Assembly (NCBI RefSeq): GCF_003634575.1 | Contig: NZ_RBLJ01000001.1 | Span: 1,444,664-1,508,663 of the forward strand | Length of the DNA stretch: 64,000 nt | Source: Photorhabdus asymbiotica | Lineage (GTDB): Bacteria; Pseudomonadota; Gammaproteobacteria; Enterobacterales; Enterobacteriaceae | Direction of reading: 5' to 3' | Shown: piece after piece, positions 1-9,049 of the stretch | Numbering within the stretch: position 1 is the stretch's first letter | How the letters are laid out: each line of letters starts with the position of its first letter | Position numbers and translations under genes: made by a program | Notes under the pieces: model-generated | Told to the model about the DNA's origin: nothing | Database searches by the model: none | The model's input: only the letters and a program-made list of their open reading frames with translations

Positions 1-7
1 CAGGGAA

Positions 8-865
8 ATGCAAACTTTTGCCCGACAGGCCGGAGGCAGTCATAAAACCTGCCATGACCGTATTAAGATAGCGGGACGATTAGGAGAGTTTTTACTGAGG
101 CTGAATATCCAGGTGAAAAGCCTCAGCCATTTAAAAACCAAACACATTGAAAGTTATATCCATGCCCGACTGTCTCAAGGGATAGCCAAACGTACCCTGC
201 AAAATGAAATGTCGGCGCTTCGCCATATCTTTCTTCTGGCGGGTCGGACCAAGTTAAGCACCTCTCCCCGGCTGAGTAATCAGGCATTGGGATTGAGTGG
301 TGCCAGCCGAGCAGGGACAAAACAAGCTATTCCTGATGTGCTTTTTCAGGCGGTTTATCAGAAAGCAACAAAATACGATGCCGGACTGGCTGTCACTCTC
401 CAGCTTACTCGTTTGATGGGGCTGCGTTCTCAGGAAGCCGTTCAGTGTAGTGCTTCGCTGAAAAGCTGGCAAAAACAGCTTAACCAGCCTGAACCTAAAC
501 TTCATATAATTTTCGGTACAAAAGGTGGTCGCCCAAGGCAAACCCATGTACTGAATGTGGAAGCCGTGAAAAAAGCCGTTGAGAAAGCCATTGAAATTGC
601 AGAACAACGTGGCGGCAGACTGATTGATAAACCCAACCTCAAACAAGCTATGAACTACTGGCGTGCTCATACGACACAATTGGGATTAACAGGCTGTTAT
701 GCCCCGCACAGTTTGCGCTACGCATGGGCACAGGATGCATTGAAGTTTTACCAAGAAAGCGGTTTTACTCGTCAGGAAGCCAGAGCCTTAGTCTCAATGG
801 ATTTAGGTCACGGTGATGGTCGCGGGCGTTATGTTGAACGAGTTTATAGTCAAAAGGAAGATTGA
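8..865 (+). CDS. Tyrosine recombinase, integrase-domain protein (possibly 5'-partial)
   Basis: This 285-residue protein has the catalytic layout of tyrosine recombinases: R140 in the LRSQEA motif, K172 in TKGGRPR, H234 and R237 in the HSLR motif, H268 in LGHGDG, and Y275 or Y280 at the C-terminus. Residues 1-80 look like the SAM-like core-binding domain. The start codon is only 7 bases from the window edge, so the true N-terminus may lie to the left. It is followed by alpA after 3 bases, a common pairing in integrative elements. It resembles the short integrase-domain proteins of ICEs rather than the P4 integrase at the other end of this block. DNA cutting and rejoining is known for the family; its own target site is not visible. 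Confidence 0.8.
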   Translation: MQTFARQAGGSHKTCHDRIKIAGRLGEFLLRLNIQVKSLSHLKTKHIESYIHARLSQGIAKRTLQNEMSALRHIFLLAGRTKLSTSPRLSNQALGLSGASRAGTKQAIPDVLFQAVYQKATKYDAGLAVTLQLTRLMGLRSQEAVQCSASLKSWQKQLNQPEPKLHIIFGTKGGRPRQTHVLNVEAVKKAVEKAIEIAEQRGGRLIDKPNLKQAMNYWRAHTTQLGLTGCYAPHSLRYAWAQDALKFYQESGFTRQEARALVSMDLGHGDGRGRYVERVYSQKED

Positions 866-868
866 AAA

Positions 869-1069
869 ATGGCAGAGACAACCTTAATACGTCTGGCGGA
901 TGTCATGAAAAAAGTCGGTTTAAAGAAATCATGGATTTACCATTTGATGCAGCAAGGCGAGTTTCCTAAATCTGTCAGTCTGGGAGCACGCTCAGTTGCA
1001 TGGGTAGAAAAAGAAATTGATGAATGGATTATCAATAAAATCAACAATCGCAAGGAAACACAGGGATGA
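869..1069 (+). CDS. AlpA-family excisionase/transcriptional regulator
   Basis: This 66-residue protein has the AlpA/MerR-like winged-helix signature. It begins with the LIRLADVMKKVGLKKSWIY stretch, then the EFPKSVSLGARSVAW segment, and ends with an acidic and basic helix. AlpA proteins of P4-like elements control integrase expression or act as directionality factors. It sits between a recombinase and the replication gene, three bases after the recombinase stop, and its own stop overlaps the next ORF (ATGA at 1066-1069), so it is probably cotranscribed. Family assignment is firm from the pattern; its operator is not identified. Confidence 0.85.
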   Translation: MAETTLIRLADVMKKVGLKKSWIYHLMQQGEFPKSVSLGARSVAWVEKEIDEWIINKINNRKETQG

Positions 1070-1698
1070 GTCTGAATGAGACTTTTAACCTTAATTATAA
1101 GTTGATAATCAGTAAATTACTGAGGTATAGTTCACGCGCTGCGGCAAAATCCGCAGCCGGGATTTGCAGCCCGTACTCCTTACTGTCGATACCAATTTTC
1201 CTTGGTATTACGGCCTTAGCATACCTGTATTATATTCAGTATTGTCATTACTGCTATATACATCAGTCAATGGTAGCTCAGGCGGGGCAGCCTTTGGGCT
1301 GGCCGGTGTCCAGTAAGGCCGGTACTGCAAACTCCGTTTGGGCTACCACCAATGAGATTTGCAGCTCAGGTGGTAGTTATAAGTACTACTTACCGGAGGC
1401 CATTTTATGGCTACAATCCCCTATCATTCCTATTGGCTATCTTATCCACAATGTCAACTATTCTCCCGTTCTAAGGCTTTTTCTCTGGCAGGGGTGTTTT
1501 ATGCATGATTACCGCCCTGAAAACTCAGAAGAAGTACTTGACCACTGCCGGGCACTTATCAATAGTATTATTGAGCAAAATAATCTCGCGTTTAAGGAAA
1601 TCCTAGCTTTCATTTTATGGGAACGCATTGAACTGCTCAGTAAAATGCTGGTTGGAGAAACCTCTGAGGAGGAAAGTCATGCCCTCCTTCGTTTCTGA
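1066..1698 (+). CDS. Ash-like P4-type prophage ORF, possibly a composite of two genes
   Basis: The 210-residue frame overlaps the alpA stop by 4 bases. Residues 69-108 carry the pattern typical of Ash-family and Icd-like proteins of P4-like prophages: an AQAGQPLGWPVSS stretch, then ATTNEICSSGG. The first 60 residues look poor as protein. A second in-frame ATG at 1501, with GGGGTG upstream, would give a compact 65-residue acidic helical protein (MHDYRPENSEE...) ending just after the primase start at 1679. I think the DNA may encode an Ash-like upstream ORF and a separate small protein from 1501 to 1698. Function is unknown beyond the family association with phage-host interference. Confidence 0.5.
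   Translation: MSLNETFNLNYKLIISKLLRYSSRAAAKSAAGICSPYSLLSIPIFLGITALAYLYYIQYCHYCYIHQSMVAQAGQPLGWPVSSKAGTANSVWATTNEICSSGGSYKYYLPEAILWLQSPIIPIGYLIHNVNYSPVLRLFLWQGCFMHDYRPENSEEVLDHCRALINSIIEQNNLAFKEILAFILWERIELLSKMLVGETSEEESHALLRF
1407..1508 (+). CDS. Possible 33-residue overlapping mini-ORF
   Basis: An ATG at 1407 preceded by GGAGG at a good distance opens a 33-codon frame (MATIPYHSYWLSYPQ...) inside the Ash-like ORF but in another frame. Its TGA overlaps the ATG of the possible small gene at 1501 (ATGCATGA). This is a typical arrangement for translational coupling, and comparable overlapping frames are common in the Ash/Icd region of P4-like elements. No function can be given, and it could be spurious. 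Confidence 0.25.
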   Translation: MATIPYHSYWLSYPQCQLFSRSKAFSLAGVFYA

Positions 1699-3709
1699 TA
1701 TTGTCCGGCAGTCCCGCCACCGCTGGCCCGCGATTCTGTCTCAGGCGGGCATTGTTGTGCCTGCCAATCATCGTCATGGGCCTTGCCCCATGTGTGGAGG
1801 GAAAGACCGGTTCCGATTTGATGATAAAGACGGTAATGGCACATGGATTTGTAATCGGGCTGAATGCGGTCATGGAGATGGACTGGATTTATTGGCAAAA
1901 TTTAAAGGCTGTCAGTTGATTGAAGCGGCAAGGTGGATATCTGAGTTGTCAGAACTTCCGTCAACAGCGCCAGCCAGAAAAAAAGCCTCTGTTATTCAGG
2001 TGCCGATTGCTGAACGGGTCAGTTTATTATTAAATCAGTGCATTAAGGGCGCAAGCCCTTATTTGCTCCGCAAAAATTTAGCTGAACCCGTTTTTCTGTT
2101 CCCGCCGGCTTACTGTCAAAAGACAGGCAATGTGATGTTTCCAGAAAATACACTGGTGTTGCCACTGGTTAATATTTCGGGAGAATATTGCGGCGCCCAA
2201 TTGATTCACCCTGACGGCAGTAAGCGACTATTATCCGGCAGTCAGTTAAAAGGGGCTTTTGCTGTTGTCCGCGAGCCTGATTCTCATGATGACATTATCA
2301 TTACAGAAGGTTATGCCACTGGCTTATCACTGGCCGTTATTAACCGTAACAGTGCAATCTATGCCGCCATTTCCGCTAATAATCTGCTCAATGTAGCAAA
2401 AACGCTTAAAGCTCAACATCCCCACGGTGTTTTTATTATCGCGGGGGATAATGATATTAATGCAGATGAAGAGAACACCGGAAAAATTAAGGCAGAACAG
2501 GCCGCTAATGCAATACAGGGAAAGGTTGCCCTGCCACCAACAGACTATCAGGCTGACTGGGATGATTACCGCAGGCAATACGGTGATGAAGCCACCCGAA
2601 CAGCCTTTTATCATCAGACAGATAAAATCATCAGTCCCCTTCCTGTAACTCGTCTTCCGACGACTTACAGCACATCATTACCTTTACGCAGAAATTCTGA
2701 AGGATTTGATACTCATCAGGATTATCTGATTAAAGGCCATTTGCCCAGTAACTCCTTAGCCAGTATTTACGGCCCCAGTGGTTCTTATAAATCTTTTTTG
2801 GCGGTGTCATGGGCATGTCATATTGCCACAGGTAAAGCATGGGCAGGTAAACGAGTCAATCGGGGAGCGGTGGTTTATGTAGTGGGTGAAGGGGGACTGG
2901 GAGTTCCTCGTCGTATCCGGGCATGGGAAAGCAGCTTGAATGATAACAGCCCGATAGACGCCCTTTACCGTATAGACTGCCCGGTATTTCCTGCTAACCC
3001 GGAAAGCGCTGAACAGGTGATTTGTGCCGCCAAAGATGTCGAACAGGAAACCGGATTACCTGTTCGTCTGATTGTACTGGACACCCTCGCCCGTTGTTTT
3101 GGCGGCTCAGACGAAAACACCGCTAAAGATATGGGCGCGTTTATTCAGGGTTGCGACTATATCAAAGCCAAAACAAACGCCACCGTACTTGTTGTGCACC
3201 ATTCCGGCAAAGACCAAGATAAAGGCGCAAGAGGCTCCAGCGCCTTTCGGGCAGCACTGGATGCGGAGTTTAATATCCGCCGTGAAAATGATAAAGAAGC
3301 ACTGATATTAAGCTGTACTAAAATGAAAGATGCTGATGAACCGCCACAAGTCGCTTACGACCTGCATCCGGTCAGCATTTGTATTGATGAAGATGGTGAA
3401 GAGATTACCTCTCTGGTGTTGTCAGATCAGCCCAGACAACCTCAAGATACCGCAGCCAGTGATGTGGCACTGGCCCATGTCCGGCGTCTGTCAGACAATC
3501 ATCTGGCCCTATGGGAATCTGTTCGTAACCGAACAGCCCAAAGCGATTTCTGCACAAAATCACAGGTACGGGATGACTTACGGGCAAAAGGCATTGATGT
3601 ATCAAAGAAATTCAGCCGCTGGCTGGACAAACTGGAAAATGATGGTTTATTAACCGTATTGGGTGAAGATATCCGCATTAATCAACGCCATTCCAATACG
3701 GGGGAATAA
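1679..3709 (+). CDS. P4-type zinc-binding primase with TOPRIM and RepA-like ATPase domains
   Basis: The start at 1679 was chosen because AGGAGGAAA lies just upstream; a longer frame from 1628 adds 17 unlikely residues. The 676-residue protein has a zinc finger (C36, C39, C58, C63), a TOPRIM-like primase section around residues 200-290 (TEGYATG, then AGDNDINADEE), and a RepA/AAA ATPase section with a P-loop GPSGSYKS near residue 362 and a Walker B RLIVLDTLAR near 463. The C-terminus looks like a winged helix. Such proteins initiate replication of P4-like satellites and some ICEs. A field of GGGGGA repeats begins at its stop codon, which suggests a replication origin read by this protein. That link is inference. 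Confidence 0.85.
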   Translation: MPSFVSDIVRQSRHRWPAILSQAGIVVPANHRHGPCPMCGGKDRFRFDDKDGNGTWICNRAECGHGDGLDLLAKFKGCQLIEAARWISELSELPSTAPARKKASVIQVPIAERVSLLLNQCIKGASPYLLRKNLAEPVFLFPPAYCQKTGNVMFPENTLVLPLVNISGEYCGAQLIHPDGSKRLLSGSQLKGAFAVVREPDSHDDIIITEGYATGLSLAVINRNSAIYAAISANNLLNVAKTLKAQHPHGVFIIAGDNDINADEENTGKIKAEQAANAIQGKVALPPTDYQADWDDYRRQYGDEATRTAFYHQTDKIISPLPVTRLPTTYSTSLPLRRNSEGFDTHQDYLIKGHLPSNSLASIYGPSGSYKSFLAVSWACHIATGKAWAGKRVNRGAVVYVVGEGGLGVPRRIRAWESSLNDNSPIDALYRIDCPVFPANPESAEQVICAAKDVEQETGLPVRLIVLDTLARCFGGSDENTAKDMGAFIQGCDYIKAKTNATVLVVHHSGKDQDKGARGSSAFRAALDAEFNIRRENDKEALILSCTKMKDADEPPQVAYDLHPVSICIDEDGEEITSLVLSDQPRQPQDTAASDVALAHVRRLSDNHLALWESVRNRTAQSDFCTKSQVRDDLRAKGIDVSKKFSRWLDKLENDGLLTVLGEDIRINQRHSNTGE

Positions 3710-4076
3710 ATGGTAAATGTGGGGGATATTGTCAGAAATCCGGCAATACTCCCCACTTGCCACTTATTAAGTACACCTAAAAGGGGGAAGCACGTGAAAC
3801 CCTTATTCTGTCTGACCTTAAGCGACTTTAATAATATCAACGTGGGGGAAATAAAAATCCATATATCGTGGGGGATAAAACGGGGGAAACATGGGTATAT
3901 TTCTTCTATGAACACGTAGTTATTTAATCCGTTCATAATATAATATCTAAAGCAATCCTATTCATTGACATTCAATAGAATACCTACATTGCTCTGCAAT
4001 TATAAAAACACCTTTTCTTTATTTAAAGGGAATAAAATGGGTAATAAATGGGGGAGTTTCATTTAAACGGGGGAAT
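3699..4076 (+). repeat. Field of eight GGGGGA iterons, candidate replication origin
   Basis: The hexamer GGGGGA, usually preceded by C or T and followed by A or T, occurs eight times on the plus strand only. Copies start at about 3700, 3721, 3783, 3844, 3870, 3882, 4050 and 4070, in otherwise AT-rich DNA. The first copy overlaps the end of the primase gene. A weak 69-codon frame (3710-3919) crosses the field but mainly translates the repeats, so I treat the region as noncoding. Family knowledge: P4-like primase-helicases bind direct repeats at their origins. That this is such an origin is inference. Confidence 0.55.
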
Positions 4077-4170
4077 AGTAAGATAATAGTATTTTTTAAC
4101 TTCAACTATTTACAGATAGAGTCCATGAAAGGATAATTATTTTATGTCACCACTCAGGGGAATATAAAAT

Positions 4171-4380
4171 ATGATTCAACAAGATTGGCACCCAGCCGAT
4201 ATTATTGCCGGACTAAAAAAGAAAGGAATAACATTAGCTGCTTTATCAAGGAGCGCTGGATTAGCTTCATCTACACTAGCCAATGCATTGACACGCCGCT
4301 GGCCTAAAGGAGAAAGAATTATTTCTAATGCGTTAGAAATTGCGCCAGAAATTATCTGGCCTTCCCGTTATAAAAGGTAA
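4171..4380 (+). CDS. Ner/Nlp-type helix-turn-helix regulator
   Basis: This 69-residue protein matches the Ner/SfsB/Nlp family closely. It starts with QDWHPADIIAGLKKKG, has the helix-turn-helix LAALSRSAGLASSTLANAL, and ends with the conserved WPKGERIISNALEIAPEIIWPSRY. Ner proteins repress early transcription in transposable phages; in P4-like islands they are small DNA-binding regulators of unknown targets. It stands alone between the G-rich iterons and the integrase and is followed by a hairpin terminator. A CAGGGGAA sequence just upstream resembles the iterons, so it may be regulated from the same field. Fold assignment is confident; targets are unknown. Confidence 0.88.
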   Translation: MIQQDWHPADIIAGLKKKGITLAALSRSAGLASSTLANALTRRWPKGERIISNALEIAPEIIWPSRYKR

Positions 4381-4451
4381 CAATATTAAAGTATCTAGGT
4401 CAGAGAGACTTTATAACTCTTAAAAAAACATCCCTCACTCAAAACATCTAT

Positions 4452-4478
4452 TGCCCACTATTTAAGGTGGGCATTTTA
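4452..4478 (+). terminator. Rho-independent terminator after ner
   Basis: Stem TGCCCAC / GTGGGCA with an 8-base loop, followed by TTTTATATT and a further T-rich stretch. It lies 71 bases after the Ner-like gene and separates it from the convergent integrase. Confidence 0.65.
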
Positions 4479-4594
4479 TATTATTTTTTGCTGTTTTTAT
4501 CTGAAGAAGTGTAAGGAGCAATAAAATTTTTTACATTGTTTCAAATAATCTACTCATCATAGGAGTTTTTTATCTCTATCTCTGCAAATAATAA

Positions 4595-5809
4595 TTAAGC
4601 TCTTTTGCCAAATGTACTATAAATTACATTTTCACCGTATTCTAAGCTATCCATATAGTCAGCATACCATTGCAGCATTTCCCTGCGACCATCCAAATAT
4701 TGGGCGTGATTGTATGTTCCTCTGATACTGTTCTTATCAACATGTGCAAGCTGTGTTTCAATCCATGCAGTGTTATAGCCCTGTTCATGTAAAATTGTAC
4801 TCATGGTATGGCGAAATCCGTGGCCTGTTGCTCTGCTACCATAGCCGATACGTTTAATAACTTGGTTAATAGCTGCTTCACTCATTGGTTTATTGGGATC
4901 ATTACGCCCATGAAAAATAAACTCAAAACGCCCAGTGATGACCTCCAATGTCTTAAACAGAGACAGAACCTGCTCAGATAGTGGAACGATATGTGTGCGG
5001 CGCATCTTCATACGTTCTAGTGGAATTTCCCATATCTTTCTATCTAAATCTAATTCATCCCACTTTGCAGCTCTAAGTTCTATAGTTCGAACACCGGTTA
5101 ACAATAATAGTTTTGTCGCTATTTGAGTAATGATACTTCCCTTGTATTGAGATAATGTTTGCAGGAAAAGAGGTAATTCATCGGCTAAAAGATGTGGAAA
5201 ATGTTTAACTTTCGGTGATGCTAACGCTCCAGATAATTCAGCAGCAGGATTATATTCACTTCTACCAGTTACAATCGCATATTTAAATACCTGACTACAA
5301 GCTTGACGAATCTTCTTAAGCTTATCCAGAACGCCACGCTGTTCCATTTTACGAAGAGTTTCCAACATATCTAGAGGCTTAATATCCGTTATTATTCTTT
5401 TGCCAATATAAGGAAATATGTCTTTATTAAAGGATTCAAGTAAATCATCAGCATAGCCAACAGACCAATTCGGCAATTTATAGGAATGCCATTCTTTAGC
5501 TATGGCTTCAAAAGTATTAGTTGCTTGCCTGATTATCTCCTTCTGCTTTGTCTTCTTCACCTCAGCGGGATCAACACCATTAGCCAAGTGTTGCTTAGCT
5601 TCATCTCTTTTGGCTCTGGCATTAGCTAAAGACAAATTAGGGTATATCCCCAATGCAAGCAGTTTTTCTTTACCTGCAATCCGATATTTTAGACGCCAAT
5701 AACGCGCTCCGTTCTTCTTCACCAGTAAATACAAACCACTACCATCAGCTAATTTATAATCGGTAGCTTTAGCCTTTGCTGACTCTACCTGTCTGGCATT
5801 TAATTTCAT
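4595..5809 (-). CDS. P4-type tyrosine integrase (DUF4102 arm-binding domain)
   Basis: The 404-residue protein begins with the arm-type DNA-binding domain of P4 integrases (residues 1-85: MKLNARQVESAKAK, YKLADGSGLYLLVKKNG, YRIAGKEKLLALGIYP). A core-binding domain follows, then a catalytic domain with R in LLTGVRTIELR, the HGFRHT motif, a late H in QLAHVDKN and Y in YNHAQYL. It is full length for the family. The gene is transcribed away from tRNA-Arg, with 165 bases between its start and the tRNA 3' end, the standard arrangement for elements inserted in a tRNA gene. It is the probable integrase of the element occupying the left of the window. Confidence 0.93.
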   Translation of the reverse strand: MKLNARQVESAKAKATDYKLADGSGLYLLVKKNGARYWRLKYRIAGKEKLLALGIYPNLSLANARAKRDEAKQHLANGVDPAEVKKTKQKEIIRQATNTFEAIAKEWHSYKLPNWSVGYADDLLESFNKDIFPYIGKRIITDIKPLDMLETLRKMEQRGVLDKLKKIRQACSQVFKYAIVTGRSEYNPAAELSGALASPKVKHFPHLLADELPLFLQTLSQYKGSIITQIATKLLLLTGVRTIELRAAKWDELDLDRKIWEIPLERMKMRRTHIVPLSEQVLSLFKTLEVITGRFEFIFHGRNDPNKPMSEAAINQVIKRIGYGSRATGHGFRHTMSTILHEQGYNTAWIETQLAHVDKNSIRGTYNHAQYLDGRREMLQWYADYMDSLEYGENVIYSTFGKRA

Positions 5810-5974
5810 ATGGGGGTATCACTTTCCATTGAACCTGAACATACCCCCAAATGTACCCCCAATATAGGATGGATTTCAACAAACTATAGTGGACATAGAA
5901 AGAATATGAACTGTAGTAGTGTCTTGTATTTACTGGGTTTAATGGACTTCGGTAGACATTAACGGAATTGATGA
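5810..5974. other. Integrase promoter and attachment-site region
   Basis: These 165 bases between the integrase start and the tRNA 3' end hold no ORF. By analogy with P4-type elements the core attachment site lies in the tRNA 3' end at about 5975-6000 and the integrase arm sites lie here. GTGGGGG/GGGGGTA-like runs (ATGGGGGTA at 5810-5818, ACCCCCA twice near 5840-5860) may be arm sites. No second copy of the tRNA 3' end was seen to the left, so the far end of the element is outside the window. Confidence 0.45.
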
Positions 5975-6051
5975 TGGCACGCCCTACAGGATTCGAACCT
6001 GTGACCTACGGCTTAGAAGGCCGTTGCTCTATCCAGCTGAGCTAAGGGCGC
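5975..6051 (-). tRNA. argU: tRNA-Arg (anticodon UCU)
   Basis: Read on the minus strand, the 77 bases start GCGCCCTTAGCTCAG, have the anticodon stem ACGGC/GCCGT around loop CTTCTAA with anticodon TCT, the T-loop GTTCGAATCC, and an encoded CCA end. The acceptor closes with a G-T pair at position 1-72. In E. coli argU lies beside the folD-cysS block and is also used as an integration site, so both the tRNA and its context agree. Confidence 0.96.
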
Positions 6052-6247
6052 ATCTTGGGAGATGAGCTGCACCAGTAATGCTCTGATGCGGGGTGAGATT
6101 ATACGGGGACAAGCCCTTGAGTCAATGGCTTTTCTGCTTATAAATCTTCATCTGGCTATTTTCTGATTATCAATAAAACTGACAGCACGTTCATGTTCTG
6201 ACAAAATAGGCGATATCCCAATGTTTGATTTATGGATTTATGAGTAC

Positions 6248-7123
6248 ATGCCAGCAAAAATTATTGACGGGAAAACGATTGCGCAGACAATCAGAAGAGA
6301 AGTAGCAGAACGTGTTCAACAACGTGTCTCAGCAGGAAAACGTGCTCCCGGCCTCGCCGTTGTTTTAGTCGGAGAAAACCCCGCTTCTCAGATTTATGTC
6401 GCCAGTAAACGTCGTGCCTGCGAAGAAGTCGGGTTTGTTTCCCGTTCCTATGACCTGCCAAATACCACCAGCGAAGCAGAATTGTTAAACCTTATCGATC
6501 AGCTTAATGATGATTCAGACATTGATGGGATTCTGGTTCAGCTTCCTTTACCTGCCGGGATCGATAACGTTAAAGTTCTGGAACGTATCCAACCTGATAA
6601 AGATGTTGATGGTTTCCATCCTTATAATATTGGCCGTCTGTGTCAACGCGCACCAAAGTTACGCCCCTGCACTCCACGCGGCATTGCAACTTTGCTTGAA
6701 CGTTGTGGAATCAACACATATGGCCTGAATGCCGTCATTATCGGTGCCTCAAATATTGTTGGTCGTCCAATGAGTCTGGAACTGCTACTCGCTGGCTGTA
6801 CCACGACGGTTACTCATCGTTTTACCAAAAATTTACGCCACCATGTGGAACATGCGGATCTGCTAATTGTGGCTGTCGGTAAACCAAACTTTATCCCTGG
6901 TGAGTGGATTAAACCAGGCGCCATTGTGATTGACGTCGGCATTAATCGCCTGGAAGACGGTAAAGTCATTGGTGATGTTGATTTTAAAACCGCTTCAGAA
7001 CGAGCAAGCTGGATCTCTCCTGTTCCGGGAGGCGTTGGTCCAATGACAGTGGCTACGCTTATCCAGAATACCTTGCAAGCTTGCGAGGAATATCATGATG
7101 TGGAAAAAACTGAAGGTTGTTAA
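6248..7123 (+). CDS. folD: Bifunctional methylenetetrahydrofolate dehydrogenase/cyclohydrolase
   Basis: FolD interconverts 5,10-methylene-, methenyl- and 10-formyl-tetrahydrofolate in the cytoplasm using NADP, feeding purine and formyl-methionine synthesis. The protein starts [15 protein letters not shown], carries the catalytic Lys in [13 protein letters not shown], the QLPLP motif, the signature CTPRGI and the [10 protein letters not shown] motif near the C-terminus. I chose the ATG at 6248 (291 residues) because it matches the usual FolD start; the frame extends to 6221 with nine extra residues. Its stop overlaps the start of ybcJ (TAATG), so the two are translationally coupled. The order folD-ybcJ with divergent cysS is as in E. 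coli. Confidence 0.96.
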   Translation: MPAKIIDGKTIAQTIRREVAERVQQRVSAGKRAPGLAVVLVGENPASQIYVASKRRACEEVGFVSRSYDLPNTTSEAELLNLIDQLNDDSDIDGILVQLPLPAGIDNVKVLERIQPDKDVDGFHPYNIGRLCQRAPKLRPCTPRGIATLLERCGINTYGLNAVIIGASNIVGRPMSLELLLAGCTTTVTHRFTKNLRHHVEHADLLIVAVGKPNFIPGEWIKPGAIVIDVGINRLEDGKVIGDVDFKTASERASWISPVPGGVGPMTVATLIQNTLQACEEYHDVEKTEGC

Positions 7124-7335
7124 TGGAAATTTTTCATTTAAAAGGTCATCCCCATGTGGAGCTGTGCGATCTGCTGAAGTTTCAAGGATGGAGTGAAAGT
7201 GGCGCTACAGCCAAGGCAGTTATTGCTGAAGGTCTAATTGAAGTCAACGGCCAAACAGAGACACGCAAACGCTGTAAAATTACCGCCGGACAGGTTGTCA
7301 CTTTCAATGGTGATTCTGTTTGCATCAAAGAATAA
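7123..7335 (+). CDS. ybcJ: S4-domain RNA-binding protein YbcJ
   Basis: The 70-residue protein is almost entirely an S4-like RNA-binding fold: HPHVELCDLLKFQGWSESG, then AKAVIAEGLIEVNG, then ETRKRCKITAGQ. Length equals that of E. coli YbcJ when translation begins at the ATG at 7123, which overlaps the folD TAA and has GAAGG upstream. An earlier TTG at 7117 would add two residues and is less likely. Its role is not firmly known; the fold suggests binding to structured RNA. It ends just before a strong terminator shared with cysS. Confidence 0.93.
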   Translation: MEIFHLKGHPHVELCDLLKFQGWSESGATAKAVIAEGLIEVNGQTETRKRCKITAGQVVTFNGDSVCIKE

Positions 7336-7343
7336 CTAAAGTA

Positions 7344-7370
7344 GGCTCCCCAAAAGGGAGCCTTAATTAC
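7344..7370. terminator. Bidirectional terminator between ybcJ and cysS
   Basis: A 7-bp GC-rich stem GGCTCCC / GGGAGCC with loop CAAAA, flanked by TTAATTA on the right and AAAGTA (T-rich on the minus strand) on the left. It sits between convergent ybcJ and cysS. Confidence 0.8.
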
Positions 7371-7394
7371 TAAAGCAGTTGTACTCTCTCGAGC

Positions 7395-8780
7395 TTATTT
7401 ACGACGCCAGCTAGTCCCTTGCGGACCATCTTCCAGTTCAATGCCCATCTCATTCAACTGATCACGAGCAGAATCTGCCAGCGTCCAATCTTTGTTTTTA
7501 CGAGCATCATTACGTTGCTTAATCAATGCTTCAATTTTAGCAATGTCTTCATCATCAACTTGAACACCACTATGCAGGAATTGCTCTGGATCTTGTTCCA
7601 ATAGACCTAAAATTCCAGCCAGTTTACGTAACACAGCTGCCAGACCATTCGCGGCTGATAAATCTTCCGATTTCAGGCAGTTGATTTCGCGTGCCATATC
7701 AAATAGCACTGAATAAGCCTCTGGGGTATTGAAATCATCATTCATTGCTTCAATGAAACGCGCCTCAAATACTTCTCCACCTGCCGGTGATACAGACGCA
7801 TCTGTACCACGCAGAGCCGTATAAAGACGCTCAAGCGCAGTACGTGCCTGCTTCAGATTCTCTTCAGTGTAGTTAAGCTGGCTACGATAATGACCTGACA
7901 GCAGGAAGTAACGTACTGTTTCCGCATCGTAATATTTCAGTACGTCACGGATAGTAAAGAAGTTGTTCAGCGATTTGGACATCTTCTCTTTATCCACCAT
8001 GACCATCCCCGAATGCATCCAATAATTCACATACGGACCATCATGAGCACAGGTAGACTGAGCAATTTCATTTTCATGATGTGGAAACATCAGATCAGCA
8101 CCACCACCATGAATATCAAAATGATTGCCCAACTGTTTACCGTTCATTGCAGAACATTCAATGTGCCAACCCGGACGCCCTTTTCCCCACGGCGATTCCC
8201 AGCTTGGTTCACCTGGCTTAGACATTTTCCACAATACGAAATCCATTGGATTACGCTTAACATCAGCCACTTCTACTCGTGCTCCTGCCTGTAACTGACT
8301 GAGATCTTGCCGGGAAAGCGCTCCGTAATCCGAATCACTTTCGACAGAAAACATGACATCACCATTATCTGCAACATAAGCATGACCACGTTTTATCAAT
8401 GATTCGGTTAGTTCAATGATTTCTGGAATATGACGAGTCGCACGGGGTTCCAGATCAGGGCGTAAAATATTCAGCGCATCAAAATCTTTATACATTTCAG
8501 CCAACATACGGCTGGTTAGATCATCGCAACTTTCGTGATTTTCTGCTGCACGTTTGATGATCTTGTCATCAACATCAGTCACATTCCGCACATATGTCAA
8601 ATCATATCCCAAATAACGCAGGTAACGAGCAATTACATCAAAGGCAACAAATGTTCTGCCGTGACCAATATGGCATAGGTCATAAATCGTGATACCACAC
8701 ACGTACATCCCTACTATCCCTGGATGAATTGGCTTAAATTCTTCTTTTTGACGACTGAGGGTATTGAAAATTTTTAGCAT
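7395..8780 (-). CDS. cysS: Cysteinyl-tRNA synthetase
   Basis: CysS charges tRNA-Cys with cysteine. The class I signatures are present: the HIGH box in [10 protein letters not shown] and the KMSKS loop in [11 protein letters not shown]. The zinc ligands of the family are also recognisable: the Cys in [11 protein letters not shown], the Cys in HIECSAM, and the His-Glu in [10 protein letters not shown]. Starting at 8780 gives 461 residues, the same length as the E. coli enzyme; an upstream frame adds seven residues (MNLRKIP) with no support. It faces ybcJ across a shared terminator and is divergent from ppiB, as in E. coli. Confidence 0.97.
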   Translation of the reverse strand: MLKIFNTLSRQKEEFKPIHPGIVGMYVCGITIYDLCHIGHGRTFVAFDVIARYLRYLGYDLTYVRNVTDVDDKIIKRAAENHESCDDLTSRMLAEMYKDFDALNILRPDLEPRATRHIPEIIELTESLIKRGHAYVADNGDVMFSVESDSDYGALSRQDLSQLQAGARVEVADVKRNPMDFVLWKMSKPGEPSWESPWGKGRPGWHIECSAMNGKQLGNHFDIHGGGADLMFPHHENEIAQSTCAHDGPYVNYWMHSGMVMVDKEKMSKSLNNFFTIRDVLKYYDAETVRYFLLSGHYRSQLNYTEENLKQARTALERLYTALRGTDASVSPAGGEVFEARFIEAMNDDFNTPEAYSVLFDMAREINCLKSEDLSAANGLAAVLRKLAGILGLLEQDPEQFLHSGVQVDDEDIAKIEALIKQRNDARKNKDWTLADSARDQLNEMGIELEDGPQGTSWRRK

Positions 8781-9049
8781 CGGGATTTTCCGTAAATTCA
8801 CTGTACGCGTGATTAAAAATAACGAATTGATAACTCTGGACTTATGTCCCTATCTCATAAATAAATTTTCGATACGGCATCGTCCAATAAGATATTGAAA
8901 CCCGATATTAAGCACTTTGCAAGGTTGACGATCAATATAGCTTACTGAAATTAATAGGTACTGACTCATTATGGTAGATGTGATATAAAAGCCACCTGGT
9001 CCAAATGCCCTGAATCGGGTTAATCAAAATTATTATTAGGATTTGAATT
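8781..9049. promoter_or_regulatory. cysS-ppiB divergent promoter region
   Basis: These 269 bases hold no ORF and must carry the promoters of both divergent genes. I see no operator I can name. A GGAT stretch 8 bases before the ppiB ATG serves as a weak ribosome-binding site. Confidence 0.4.

Noticed and set aside
3710..3919. A 69-codon frame after the P4-type primase
   Set aside because: Its residues mostly translate the GGGGGA repeats, and nothing like a protein fold is visible.
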